From Bacteroidaceae bacterium (GTDB taxonomy: Bacteria > Bacteroidota > Bacteroidia > Bacteroidales > Bacteroidaceae): 64,000 nt of DNA. The translations under genes were made by a program, and so were the position numbers. The notes beneath the pieces were generated by a model. It ran no database searches and was not told where the DNA came from. It was given only the letters and a program-made list of their open reading frames with translations. The first letter of the stretch is position 1. Each line of letters begins with the position of its first letter. Where the stretch lies: assembly GCA_017427065.1 (NCBI GenBank), contig JAFRTL010000016.1, positions 124,001 through 188,000 of the forward strand, given 5' to 3'. Shown here piece after piece: positions 34,581 through 42,956 of the stretch.

Positions 34581-35390
34581 ATGTTATTACGTAGATGTAA
34601 ATTAATAATTGTTACCTGTTTGATACTCTTATTGCCTTCATGCGTATTAGGGCAATATTCGTATGGAACGACAGGCCTCTTGCATATGCCTACTGCTGAT
34701 ATGCAAAAAGATAAGACTTTTCTATTTGGTGGGTCTTTCTTAAATAAAAATATGACTCCCTCACCACAATGGAATTATGATACATATAATTATTATGTAA
34801 ATATTACTTTCTTCCCTTGGCTTGAGATTAGTTATGATTTAACGTTAAATCAGGGTAAACCTGGTAAGTACTGGCCAAAACGTACTTGGGGAAAGTTTGT
34901 AAACCAAGATAGGCAATTTGGAGCTAGATTTCGTCTTTGGAAAGAAGGTTGGTATTATGATTGGACGCCACAAGTGGTGTTTGGAACAAATGACCCTGGA
35001 AGTCATGAACGAAATGGAGGAGGGAAAATTATAATTGACGATGATCATAATACAAATCATTATACTCGTTTCTTCTTAGCCGCAACTAAACACTTGACTT
35101 TTGAAGGTGTAGGTGAGATTGGAGCACATGTAGCGTTAATATATAGTCGTGAAGATAATAATTATTTTACAAGACCTGCTTTTGGGGCCAATTTTGAATT
35201 GCAATTATTAGAGACTGATAAATGGCAGAAATGGGTAAATGGACTCAATCTGATGGGTGAATTTGATGGCGAAGGAATTAATGTTGGTGCTTCTTATAAG
35301 ATCTGGCGCGATAATATAAATGTAATTGCTGAACTTCATGAATGTAAGTATTTCTCTGGAGGTATTTACTTTAAATTGCATTTGAGATGA
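34581..35390 (+). CDS. YjbH-like exported protein
   Basis: A 269-residue protein with a signal peptide (MLLRRCKLIIVTCLILLLPSCVLG). The mature start, YGTTGLLHMPTADMQKD, with FFPWLEISYDLTL shortly after, matches the YjbH family, predicted outer-membrane beta-barrel proteins linked to exopolysaccharide secretion. It is far shorter than E. coli YjbH (about 700 residues) but similar short forms are common in Bacteroidetes. A Cys near the end of the signal peptide (PSC) could be a lipobox, though VLGQ reads better as a signal peptidase I site. It overlaps manA by ATGA. Confidence 0.75.
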   Translation: MLLRRCKLIIVTCLILLLPSCVLGQYSYGTTGLLHMPTADMQKDKTFLFGGSFLNKNMTPSPQWNYDTYNYYVNITFFPWLEISYDLTLNQGKPGKYWPKRTWGKFVNQDRQFGARFRLWKEGWYYDWTPQVVFGTNDPGSHERNGGGKIIIDDDHNTNHYTRFFLAATKHLTFEGVGEIGAHVALIYSREDNNYFTRPAFGANFELQLLETDKWQKWVNGLNLMGEFDGEGINVGASYKIWRDNINVIAELHECKYFSGGIYFKLHLR

Positions 35391-36316
35391 TAATGTATCC
35401 TATAAAGTTTGAACCAATATATATACCCCGACTTTGGGGAAGAGAACTTTGGCTTATCTCTGATATGCCAGGAGCGGTATCGGTAGTGGCCAATGGTACA
35501 TTTAAGGGAATGACTTTGGATCATTTGATACAAGAGCATAAGGAAGCATTTCTTGGTAAAGGGAATTCTGTAGGAACTGACTCGGGATTCCCTTTACTGG
35601 TTAAGATATTGGAGGCAGAACAGACACTCTCAGTGCAGGTGCATCCGGATGATGTAATGGCAAGAGCAAGAGGAGAAGCTAGAGGAAAGGATGAGATGTG
35701 GTATGTAATGGAGGCTTCTGAGAGGTCTGCTCTGGTAGCAGGATTGAAGCATCCTCTCTCACATCAGACATATAAAGAACTAGTGAAAGACGGATCTTTC
35801 GCTGAAGCACTTCAGTATTATGAGGTGAAAGCTGGGGATGTGTTTAGCATTCCTGCTGGAAGGGTGCATGCTTTAGGGTCTGGCATTAAGGTGGCTGAGA
35901 TTCAGCAAGCATCGGATACTACTTTCCGTATCTATGATTATAATCGCAGGGATAAGGATGGAAATCTGCGTGAGTTGCATGTAGAGGAAGCTGGCGAGGC
36001 AATGGATTATGAGGATGCCCGTGGGGATGCTCGAATAGATTATCCACATCAGACGAACATTGCACAACCACTAGTCAGTGGCTCTTCATTTACTACCTTG
36101 CTTTATGAACTTACTGAACCAAGAGTGTTTGATTATAGTCAGAGGGACTCATTCGTAATCTGGATGTGTGTGGAGGGGGAAGGCACTCTAACTGATAACA
36201 ATGGTTTCTCTGAGACTCTGAAATGTGGGGAGGCTGTTCTTATTCCTGCCGCATTGAGAAACATCAGAGTGATCCCTAATCATAGTGTGAAGATCTTAGA
36301 AACTTATATTATTTAA
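35387..36316 (+). CDS. manA: Mannose-6-phosphate isomerase, class I
   Basis: A 309-residue zinc enzyme that interconverts mannose-6-phosphate and fructose-6-phosphate, feeding GDP-mannose or glycolysis. Zinc ligands lie in SVQVHPDD (Gln, His), in the Glu of KDEMWYVMEA and in GRVHALG (His); the substrate Arg is in QQASDTTFRIYDYNR. The length is the short bacterial form. It is the last plus-strand gene of the operon and its stop overlaps the convergent glf stop by 8 bases. Start could also be the third codon (35393). Confidence 0.93.
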   Translation: MIMYPIKFEPIYIPRLWGRELWLISDMPGAVSVVANGTFKGMTLDHLIQEHKEAFLGKGNSVGTDSGFPLLVKILEAEQTLSVQVHPDDVMARARGEARGKDEMWYVMEASERSALVAGLKHPLSHQTYKELVKDGSFAEALQYYEVKAGDVFSIPAGRVHALGSGIKVAEIQQASDTTFRIYDYNRRDKDGNLRELHVEEAGEAMDYEDARGDARIDYPHQTNIAQPLVSGSSFTTLLYELTEPRVFDYSQRDSFVIWMCVEGEGTLTDNNGFSETLKCGEAVLIPAALRNIRVIPNHSVKILETYII

Positions 36317-37448
36317 ACATCTCCAATACCTTTCCGATAATCGGAGCCATATCGTAATACTTATATTCTGCTAAACGACCGCCAAAGATTACGTTATCTT
36401 CTTTAGCTGCCAAAGCTCTATATGCATCGGCTAATGCGTTATTTCGGTCATCATTCACTGGATAATAAGGCTCCATTCCTTCTTTGTACTCCGTGGAGTA
36501 CTCCCTGCTAATAACAGTTTTAGGCGTTTCATAGATTGTAGGACCGAACATTTCAAAGTGTTTATGCTCGATGATGCGGGTATAAGGTACTTCGCGTTCA
36601 GTATAGTTCACCACCGCATTTCCCTGGAAATTTGGTCTATCCATTACTTCTGTCTCAAAACTCACTGTTCGCCAGTTTAGCTTTCCTAAGCGGAAATCGA
36701 AATATTCGTCGATAGGACCAGTATAAACGATTTTATCAAATTGAGAATTGAGAATTGAGAATTGAGAATTGCTTTTCTTTCTCTCTTCTATAAAATCAAC
36801 ATTTACTTTCGTTTCAACACCTTCCAGCAAGCCATCAATCAACTTGTTATAGCCCCCAACGGGTATACCTTGATACTTGTCATTGAAGTAATTGTTATCG
36901 AATACCAAGCGTACGGGGAGTCGGCGGATGATGAAGGCAGGAAGATCAGTGCAACTGCGTCCCCATTGTTTCTCGGTATATCCCTTGATCAGCTTTTCGT
37001 AAATGTCTTTTCCTACCAATGTCAATGCTTGCTCCTCTAAGTTGGCAGGTTCACGTCCATTCAGTTTAGCTACCGCTTCGGCCTTCTGTTCTTCTATCTT
37101 CGCCTCTGCTTCCTCTGGAGTCAGTACTCCCCACATCTGATAGAACGTATTCATATTGAATGGCAGATTGTAAAGCTTCCCTTTATAATTTGCCACAGGA
37201 CTGTTCGTGTAGCGGTTGAACTCTACAATGCTGTTGACGAAATCCCAAACTTCTTTATCTGAGGTATGGAAGATATGGGCTCCATACTTATGGACATTGA
37301 TACCCTCAATGTTCTCGCAATAGACATTGCCTCCTAAATGGGGCCTTTTGTCTATCACTAAGCATTTCTTGCCGGCTTGCTTTGCTTTATATGCGAAGGT
37401 TGCTCCGAACAATCCTGCGCCAACTATCAAATAATCATATCTGTCCAT
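36309..37448 (-). CDS. glf: UDP-galactopyranose mutase with repeat-encoded insert
   Basis: Glf converts UDP-galactopyranose to UDP-galactofuranose with reduced FAD. I start at MDRYDYLIVGAG (37446-37448); 19 upstream codons lack family features. Visible blocks are DYLIVGAGLFGA (FAD), CLVIDKRPHLGGNVY, YGAHIFHT, IKGYTEKQWG, VYTGPIDEYF and YYPVNDDRN. Between the N-terminal part and KIVYTGPIDEYF the gene carries four perfect AATTGAG/CTCAATT heptamers (36739-36771), coding for [11 protein letters not shown] on the glf strand. This is the same peptide as in rmlB. The frame is open through the insert, so the protein is probably made; a one-unit change would shift the frame. Confidence 0.94.
   Translation of the reverse strand: MDRYDYLIVGAGLFGATFAYKAKQAGKKCLVIDKRPHLGGNVYCENIEGINVHKYGAHIFHTSDKEVWDFVNSIVEFNRYTNSPVANYKGKLYNLPFNMNTFYQMWGVLTPEEAEAKIEEQKAEAVAKLNGREPANLEEQALTLVGKDIYEKLIKGYTEKQWGRSCTDLPAFIIRRLPVRLVFDNNYFNDKYQGIPVGGYNKLIDGLLEGVETKVNVDFIEERKKSNSQFSILNSQFDKIVYTGPIDEYFDFRLGKLNWRTVSFETEVMDRPNFQGNAVVNYTEREVPYTRIIEHKHFEMFGPTIYETPKTVISREYSTEYKEGMEPYYPVNDDRNNALADAYRALAAKEDNVIFGGRLAEYKYYDMAPIIGKVLEMFK
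36739..36771 (-). repeat. CTCAATT heptamers inside glf
   Basis: Four perfect units plus five bases lie within the coding sequence. On the glf strand they read CTCAATT, the stop-free orientation, just as in rmlB. Confidence 0.92.
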
Positions 37449-37538
37449 AATGCTATTTTTTACAAAAATACATATTATAAAGCGTAAATAAAAATATGTT
37501 TGCAAGAATTCTGAAAGAATAATTAGCAGTCATTATAA

Positions 37539-37569
37539 TTGTGTACTAGTAAAAATCTATATATATTTG
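37539..37569 (+). promoter_or_regulatory. Candidate promoter of sodB
   Basis: TTG at 37539-37541 and TATATTTG at 37562-37569 are 20 bases apart, the Bacteroidetes arrangement, 60 bases ahead of the sodB start codon. Confidence 0.6.
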
Positions 37570-37629
37570 TATCTGTAAAAAAGGAATATGAGATAATATT
37601 TTTTGTTTAACTCAAATACATGAAGAAAT

Positions 37630-38208
37630 ATGTTTACACTGATTGATTTATCTTATAGTAAGGATGCCTTGGAGCCAGTGATAAGTGCTAAGACACTGGA
37701 GTTTCATTATGGGGAGCACTTGCAGGCGTATGTGGATAATTTGAATAAGTTGCTGCCTAGCAGTGGATTGGAGGAACTTCCTCTTGAGGAGATTGTGAAG
37801 CAATCGTCTGGGGCAATATTCAATAATGCTGGTCAGGTGCTGAACCACAATCTGTATTTTACACAATTTGGCGCTGCTGATAAAGTTGCTAATGCTCCTA
37901 AGGGTGAACTGGCAGCTCAGATAGAAAAGCGGTGGGGGAGTGTCGATGCATTCAAAGATGAGTTTGTTGCTAAAGGAGTTGGTCTCTTTGGCAGTGGCTG
38001 GGTATGGCTGTCTGCTCAGGTTGATGGTACACTGGTCATCACTCAGGAACCTGGGGCTTCTAACCCTGTTGTCAAGGGGTTGAAACCTTTGCTGACTTTC
38101 GATGTGTGGGAGCATGCTTATTACCTTGATTACCAGAATCGTCGTGCTGCTCATCTCGTGGAATTGTGGAAGATTGTGGATTGGAGAGTTATTGAAGAAA
38201 GATATTAG
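37630..38208 (+). CDS. sodB: Superoxide dismutase, Fe/Mn family
   Basis: A 192-residue cytoplasmic enzyme that turns superoxide into oxygen and hydrogen peroxide. Metal ligands are the His in LEFHYGEHLQAYV, the His in NNAGQVLNHNLYF and Asp/His in FDVWEHAYYLDYQNRRAAH. The length is normal. It has its own promoter and is followed by a stem-loop, so it is a single-gene unit between the capsule locus and the next region. Fe or Mn use cannot be decided with confidence by eye; many Bacteroidales enzymes accept either. Confidence 0.95.
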   Translation: MFTLIDLSYSKDALEPVISAKTLEFHYGEHLQAYVDNLNKLLPSSGLEELPLEEIVKQSSGAIFNNAGQVLNHNLYFTQFGAADKVANAPKGELAAQIEKRWGSVDAFKDEFVAKGVGLFGSGWVWLSAQVDGTLVITQEPGASNPVVKGLKPLLTFDVWEHAYYLDYQNRRAAHLVELWKIVDWRVIEERY

Positions 38209-38215
38209 AAATAGC

Positions 38216-38250
38216 AGCAGCTATACGCTTCATCTGAAGGTATAGCTGCT
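38216..38250 (+). terminator. Stem-loop after sodB
   Basis: AGCAGCTATAC (38216-38226) pairs with GTATAGCTGCT (38240-38250), 11 perfect pairs, with a smaller stem in the loop. The T-run after it is weak, so it may end transcription or protect the sodB messenger end. Confidence 0.6.
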
Positions 38251-38267
38251 TCATTAGGGAGAAAACT

Positions 38268-38647
38268 AACTGTACACTGTACATCTGTACATTTTTTAGG
38301 CAGCGTTGTGCTTGCTTAGGTAGAGGTTAGTTTTCTGGTAAGATCCTGCAATAGAGGTCTTTTCAAGACTTGAAGGAGAAGTTTTGACATTAGTTGCAAG
38401 ATTGTATAATTATGCGGCTTTTACTTCAAATATTTGCATAAGTATGCGGTTTTTGCTTTACCCCTAAATATAAACTCTCTAGTGAGGTAAGAAAAACTTC
38501 CTCACTAGAAAAATAATATTTCCTCGTGAGGTTTTATTTATGGTATTTTGATAAAATATCTGGAAATTGAATATATATGCAGTGATGAAGATGAAGATAT
38601 AATAGCATATAAAGCGAAAAATATGTACAGATGTACAGTGTACAGTT
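38268..38647. repeat. Non-coding segment bounded by a 25-base perfect inverted repeat
   Basis: The left arm (38268-38292) and right arm (38623-38647) are exact reverse complements and contain three TGTACA palindromes spaced 7 and 8 bases apart. Between them lie about 330 bases without a gene, including a 10-base stem (38478-38487 with 38500-38509) and a repeated TATGCGG-T-rich motif. Another perfect palindrome, TTTTTAGGC-T-GCCTAAAAA, follows at 38669-38687, and its half (TTTTTTAGGCAGC) lies just inside the left arm. I see no transposase or target duplication. Confidence 0.75.
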
Positions 38648-38791
38648 TCTTTTTTCTCTCATGATATGTTTTTAGGCTGCCTAAAAAACTGATATTTTAA
38701 AGTAAAACCCAAAGAAAAAACAATAATTAATGCAGAAAAAGCAAGAAATTGTAAAAAAACAACTCATAATGTATATTTTTTGCCACAAAAT

Positions 38792-38822
38792 TTTGGTGAT
38801 TAAAAAATATGCTATAAATTCG
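38792..38822 (+). promoter_or_regulatory. Candidate promoter of a leader or small RNA
   Basis: TTTG (38792-38795) and TAAATTCG (38815-38822) are 19 bases apart. The second element differs from TAnnTTTG by one base. The same TTCGCAT form recurs at 39027. Confidence 0.5.
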
Positions 38823-38828
38823 CATCGT

Positions 38829-39023
38829 CGTTAGTAAAACACGACAAAACTATAGATATTTTACTTAAAATAGAACACGACAAGCTCACGAACATAAGAT
38901 GAAACACGATGGAGCTTGCAAGGGAGTTTCTTACCTTGCAAGTCTTCATCATCTATATAAATCAAAGACTTTTAGGATGATTAAAAATATAGAGCGTACG
39001 AATTTTGTTCGTACGCTTTTTTT
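38829..39023 (+). ncRNA. Possible small RNA or structured leader, about 195 bases
   Basis: The span runs from a promoter-like pair to a terminator-like hairpin and has no reading frame. It holds a chain of overlapping stems: CAAGCTC (38881-38887) with GAGCTTG (38912-38918); CTTGCAAGG (38915-38923) with CCTTGCAAG (38934-38942); AAGTCTT (38940-38946) with AAGACTT (38965-38971). Neighbouring stems share bases and exclude each other, as in attenuators. It also carries ACACGA three times. No known RNA family was recognised. Confidence 0.4.
38993..39023 (+). terminator. Rho-independent terminator before the rhamnosidase gene
   Basis: AGCGTACGA (38993-39001) and TCGTACGCT (39009-39017) form a 9-base perfect stem with a 7-base loop, followed by six T. 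It lies about 40 bases before the start of the GH106-type gene. Confidence 0.85.
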
Positions 39024-39026
39024 GTG

Positions 39027-39034
39027 TATTTTCG
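39027..39034 (+). promoter_or_regulatory. Possible -7 element of the rhamnosidase-rmlC unit
   Basis: TATTTTCG, one base off TAnnTTTG, lies directly behind the terminator and 30 bases before the start codon. The upstream element is not clear. Confidence 0.35.
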
Positions 39035-39063
39035 CATAGTATTATATAATATAAGGTGTAACC

Positions 39064-42000
39064 ATGAAAGGATTTAAATTGATCGTATTATCCATAGTAT
39101 GTGCTGCGATGGGAATGATCACAGCATGTACGAGCGGCTCCAAAGAAGCAGAGGATCTTTATGCACAGTTCCAAAACCCACCTGCTGAGGCAATGCCTCG
39201 CGTGTGGTGGCATTGGATGGATGGAAACATCAGTAAGGACGGCGTAAAGAAGGATTTGGAATGGATGAAACGTTCGCACATTGCGGGTTTCATGAATTTT
39301 GATGGGGCTTTCAACATGCCACAGATAGTTCCTGAAAGGGTGGTTTACATGACCGAGCCTTGGAAGGAGGTATTTGCTTATACTACACATCTGGCAGATT
39401 CACTGCATCTGGAGATGTCTGTGGCGAGCTCTCCTGGATGGAGTTTCACGGGTGGTCCATGGGTAGAGCAGAAGGATGCTATGAAGAAGGTGGTATGGCG
39501 AGAAATGATGGTAAAAGGTGGTCAGCAGGTGGAGGTAAGTCTGCCCGAACCATATAGGACCATTGGCGCTTTTCAGAACATCGCTCGTTCTGGTGGTCAG
39601 AATTTTGGAGGGGCCAGCACTGATTTGTCATCTCAAGGGTATTATGAGGATATTGCGGTGTTGGCAGTGAAACTCCCTGATGCTGAGGTGGATGTGGCTT
39701 CTCTGAATCCAACCATTTCTTCTAGTGGAGGCAAGTTTGATCTTGCACTTTTGACCGATGGTGACTTGTCTAATGCCGGCGTACTTCCTGCAGTGAAAGG
39801 GGGAAAGGCGTGGATACAATATGCCTTCAAAGAACCTCAGACCATGAAGGCGCTGACTATCGTGGATGGTCGTGTACGTAGTCAGTGGCAGATGCCAAGG
39901 GCGGAAGTTGACAAGGTTTTGGAAGTGAGTGATGATGGGGTGAATTTCCGCGAGGTTTTCAAGATCCCTAACAGTTCTGCTCCTGGTGGTACGGTGACTT
40001 TCGAACCGACCACGGCTAAGTACTTCCGTGTGGTATTTGATAATAAAGAGCAGTCGAATCCATATGCTGCTCTGATGGGTGGCCCTACAGAACCTCGACT
40101 AATCCCTACCAATGTGGCAGAGTTGAAGTTCTATCCTGTATATCGCATCAACCATGCCGAGGAGAAGGCTGGCTATGCTGCTCCTGCGGATCTTTATCTG
40201 TATGAAACTCCTGAGGAGAGTCATGTTGTGGCATTGTCTGATGTGGTGGATGTGACTTTAATGGTGAAGGACGGTCATCTGTCATGGAATGCACCTGCAG
40301 GCAATTGGAAGATTTTCCGCTTTGGCTATTCATTGACTGGAAAAGAAAACAGTCCTGCCACTCGTGAGGCTACTGGCTTGGAAGTGGATAAGATGGATGC
40401 CGCGGCTGTGCGTGCTTACTTTGATCACTATTTAGGAATGTATAAGGATGCCTCACAGGATCAGTTGGGCAGCGTGATAAAATACATCATGACTGATAGT
40501 TATGAGTCTGAGCAAGAGAACTGGACGCCATTGATGATGCAGGAGTTTGAGACGCGTCGCGGCTATGCGTTGCTGCCTTGGCTACCTGTTCTTACGGGAC
40601 AGATTGTCGGAAGCTCTGAGGAGAGCGAGAAGTTCTTGCGCGACTGGCGAAAGACGCTGGGCGACTTAGTAACGGATAATTTGTATAATCAGCTGACGGA
40701 CATCTTGAAGGAGCGTGGTATGGGACGCTATACCGAAAGCCAGGAAAACGGACGTGTCTATCTGGTGGATGGTATGGATGTGAAGGCGAAATCTGATGTT
40801 CCAATGGCTGCTGCTTGGGTACCTCATAACAGTACAGCTGCCAATGAACCTATGTCGCAAGCAGATATCCGCGAGGCTGCGTCTGTGGCGCATATCTACG
40901 GACAGAACTTCGTGGCTGGAGAGTCTCTGACGGCTCCTGGTGGCGAAGGACGTTCGTATGCCTATCATCCTGCCAATCTGAAGCATACGGCAGATATGGA
41001 ACTTTACAGCGGATTGAATCGCTTTGTGATTCATACGTCTGTGCATCAACCGGTGGATGATAAAATTCCCGCTTTGGGGTTGGGACCAATCGGACAGTGG
41101 TTCAACCGTCATGAAGCATGGGCTGAAACGGCGTGGGCTTGGATGGACTATCTAGGACGCAGCAGTTTCATGTTGCAACAGGGGCATTATGTTGCGGATG
41201 TGGTGTATTATTATGGAGAAGACAACTGCATCACGGGTATGTTTGGGGACGAGTTGCCTCCTGTACCAACTGGTTATAGCTTTGATTTCATCAATTCTGA
41301 TGCCTTGCTGAATCTCCTGTCAGTGAAGAATGGCGTTTTGACTACACCGAGTGGCATGAATTATCGGATATTGGTACTCGATAAGAATGTAAAATATATG
41401 CGTTTGCCTGTTCTGCGTAAGATTGCTGAGTTGGCAAGAGGTGGTGCCGTGGTTGTTGGTGCCAAACCAGAAAAACCTGCAAGTTTGGCGGATGATGCAG
41501 CAGAATTTGAGCAGTTGGTAAATGAGATCTGGGGTGGTTCTCAGCAGAATGTTTATTTGAATGCTTCGATGGCAGATGTGCTGAATAAACTTGGCATTGA
41601 GCCAGATGTGGTGTTGAAGGATGGCGTGCGTTACGTGCATCGTACCATGCCGGAAACAGAGATTTACTGGGTGAATAATTATGAAACTACTGGCAAGCAG
41701 GTGGATCTTTCGTTCCGTGTAAACGGGAAGAAACCAGAAGTCTGGCATCCGGAAACTGGGGCGAAGGAGGCTGTTTCTTATCGGATAGAGAATGGACGTA
41801 CTGTGGTGTCTCTGAATCTGACTCCAGAGGATGCTGTGTTCGTGGTGTTTAGTGGTAAGGGCAGTGGAGAGCAACTTCCAGAACTGACGGATACCACTTT
41901 GCTGACTATCAATACGCCTTGGCAGGTAAGTTTCCAAGAAAAACGTGGCGCTCCAGCAACTGCTACTTTTGATAAGTTGATAGATTTCACTCAGAGTGAG

Positions 42001-42378
42001 GTGGATGGTATCAAGTATTTCTCTGGAGTTGCAACTTACACGAATAGCTTTGAACTGACAGAAGAACAATTGGATGCCAAACAACTGATACTTGACCTTG
42101 GTGATGTGGAGAAAATGGCGGAGGTGACTTTGAATGGACAGCATTTAGGTGCTTATTGGAAGGCTCCTTTTGTGGTGAATGCCACGGATGCATTAAAGGC
42201 TGGTAAGAACGAACTGGAAGTGAAGGTATCCAACTTATGGATCAATCGTATGATAGGGGACTCTCGTCCTGAAGTAATTGAAAAGATTTCCTGGACACCC
42301 TATCCGTTCTATCGACCAACTTCACAGATGTCGGCTTCTGGATTGATTGGACCAGTGAGGGTGATTGCTAAGAAATAG
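39064..42378 (+). CDS. GH106-type alpha-L-rhamnosidase lipoprotein
   Basis: A 1104-residue lipoprotein: the signal peptide ends in MITAC, with Cys22 as lipid anchor. The catalytic region starts with PRVWWHWMDGNISKDGVKKDL and continues with a TIM-barrel-like part (VASSPGWSFTGGPWV, MTDSYESEQENWTP, AGESLTAPGGEGRSYAYHP), which matches the GH106 family of alpha-L-rhamnosidases. The C-terminus carries a galactose-binding-like beta-sandwich (LDLGDVEKMAEVTLNGQHLG, APFVVNATDALKAGKNELEV). It probably cuts rhamnose from plant pectin or other glycans at the cell surface or in the periplasm. There are no SusC/SusD genes nearby, so it is not in a classic utilisation locus; rmlC follows 23 bases later. Confidence 0.85.
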   Translation: MKGFKLIVLSIVCAAMGMITACTSGSKEAEDLYAQFQNPPAEAMPRVWWHWMDGNISKDGVKKDLEWMKRSHIAGFMNFDGAFNMPQIVPERVVYMTEPWKEVFAYTTHLADSLHLEMSVASSPGWSFTGGPWVEQKDAMKKVVWREMMVKGGQQVEVSLPEPYRTIGAFQNIARSGGQNFGGASTDLSSQGYYEDIAVLAVKLPDAEVDVASLNPTISSSGGKFDLALLTDGDLSNAGVLPAVKGGKAWIQYAFKEPQTMKALTIVDGRVRSQWQMPRAEVDKVLEVSDDGVNFREVFKIPNSSAPGGTVTFEPTTAKYFRVVFDNKEQSNPYAALMGGPTEPRLIPTNVAELKFYPVYRINHAEEKAGYAAPADLYLYETPEESHVVALSDVVDVTLMVKDGHLSWNAPAGNWKIFRFGYSLTGKENSPATREATGLEVDKMDAAAVRAYFDHYLGMYKDASQDQLGSVIKYIMTDSYESEQENWTPLMMQEFETRRGYALLPWLPVLTGQIVGSSEESEKFLRDWRKTLGDLVTDNLYNQLTDILKERGMGRYTESQENGRVYLVDGMDVKAKSDVPMAAAWVPHNSTAANEPMSQADIREAASVAHIYGQNFVAGESLTAPGGEGRSYAYHPANLKHTADMELYSGLNRFVIHTSVHQPVDDKIPALGLGPIGQWFNRHEAWAETAWAWMDYLGRSSFMLQQGHYVADVVYYYGEDNCITGMFGDELPPVPTGYSFDFINSDALLNLLSVKNGVLTTPSGMNYRILVLDKNVKYMRLPVLRKIAELARGGAVVVGAKPEKPASLADDAAEFEQLVNEIWGGSQQNVYLNASMADVLNKLGIEPDVVLKDGVRYVHRTMPETEIYWVNNYETTGKQVDLSFRVNGKKPEVWHPETGAKEAVSYRIENGRTVVSLNLTPEDAVFVVFSGKGSGEQLPELTDTTLLTINTPWQVSFQEKRGAPATATFDKLIDFTQSEVDGIKYFSGVATYTNSFELTEEQLDAKQLILDLGDVEKMAEVTLNGQHLGAYWKAPFVVNATDALKAGKNELEVKVSNLWINRMIGDSRPEVIEKISWTPYPFYRPTSQMSASGLIGPVRVIAKK

Positions 42379-42401
42379 TTTAGAGTTTCGGGTTTAGAGA
42401 T

Positions 42402-42956
42402 ATGAATGTAATTGAGACGAAAATTCCTGGAGTGGTGATTATTGAACCACGTATTTTTGCGGATGCACGTGGGTATTTCTTCGAGTCTTTCAACCAGAAG
42501 GAATTTGAAGAGAAGGTGGGTCCGATTCATTTTGTGCAAGATAATGAGTCTAAATCTTGTTATGGAGTGCTGCGTGGACTACATTTCCAGAAGGGAAAAG
42601 ATGCGCAGAGCAAGTTGGTGCGTGTGGTGAAAGGAGCAGTGCTGGATGTGGCGGTGGATATCCGTAAAGGTTCGCCGACGTTTGGTCAATGGGTAAGTGT
42701 AGAACTGACGGAGGAGAACCATCTACAAATCTTTATTCCTCGTGGATTTGCTCATGGCTTCAGTGTGCTGAGTGAGGTGGCCATATTCCAATATAAATGC
42801 GATAATCTGTATGCTCCACAGAGTGAAGGTGCTATTGCATGGAATGATCCTGATCTGAATATCGATTGGCGGATTCCGGAGGATAAGATTATTCTGTCTC
42901 CTAAGGATAGTCATCATCCGCTACTGAAGGATGCGTCGTATTTGTTTGAGTATTAG
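42402..42956 (+). CDS. rmlC: dTDP-4-dehydrorhamnose 3,5-epimerase
   Basis: A 184-residue cupin enzyme that epimerises dTDP-4-keto-6-deoxyglucose at C3 and C5. Typical blocks are VVIIEPRIFADARGYFFESFN, GVLRGLHFQKG (catalytic His region), KLVRVVKGAVLDVAVDIRKGSP, IPRGFAHGFSVLSE and the Tyr in FQYKCDNLYAP. The length is standard. It lies 37 kb from rmlA and rmlB and directly after the rhamnosidase gene. RmlD is not seen in the window, so rhamnose synthesis would need a gene elsewhere. The stop is the first element of a long heptamer array. Confidence 0.95.
   Translation: MNVIETKIPGVVIIEPRIFADARGYFFESFNQKEFEEKVGPIHFVQDNESKSCYGVLRGLHFQKGKDAQSKLVRVVKGAVLDVAVDIRKGSPTFGQWVSVELTEENHLQIFIPRGFAHGFSVLSEVAIFQYKCDNLYAPQSEGAIAWNDPDLNIDWRIPEDKIILSPKDSHHPLLKDASYLFEY

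Noticed and set aside
37648..38154. Minus-strand frame of 168 codons over sodB
   Set aside because: It lies entirely within sodB, whose metal ligands are all visible, and it has no promoter or motif.
38268..38647. Insertion sequence
   Set aside because: Inverted repeats are present, but there is no transposase frame and no target-site duplication that I can see.
41320..42144. Minus-strand reading frame of 274 codons inside the rhamnosidase gene
   Set aside because: It is a shadow of the GH106-type gene. The translation shows no family motifs, and the plus-strand protein is clearly real.
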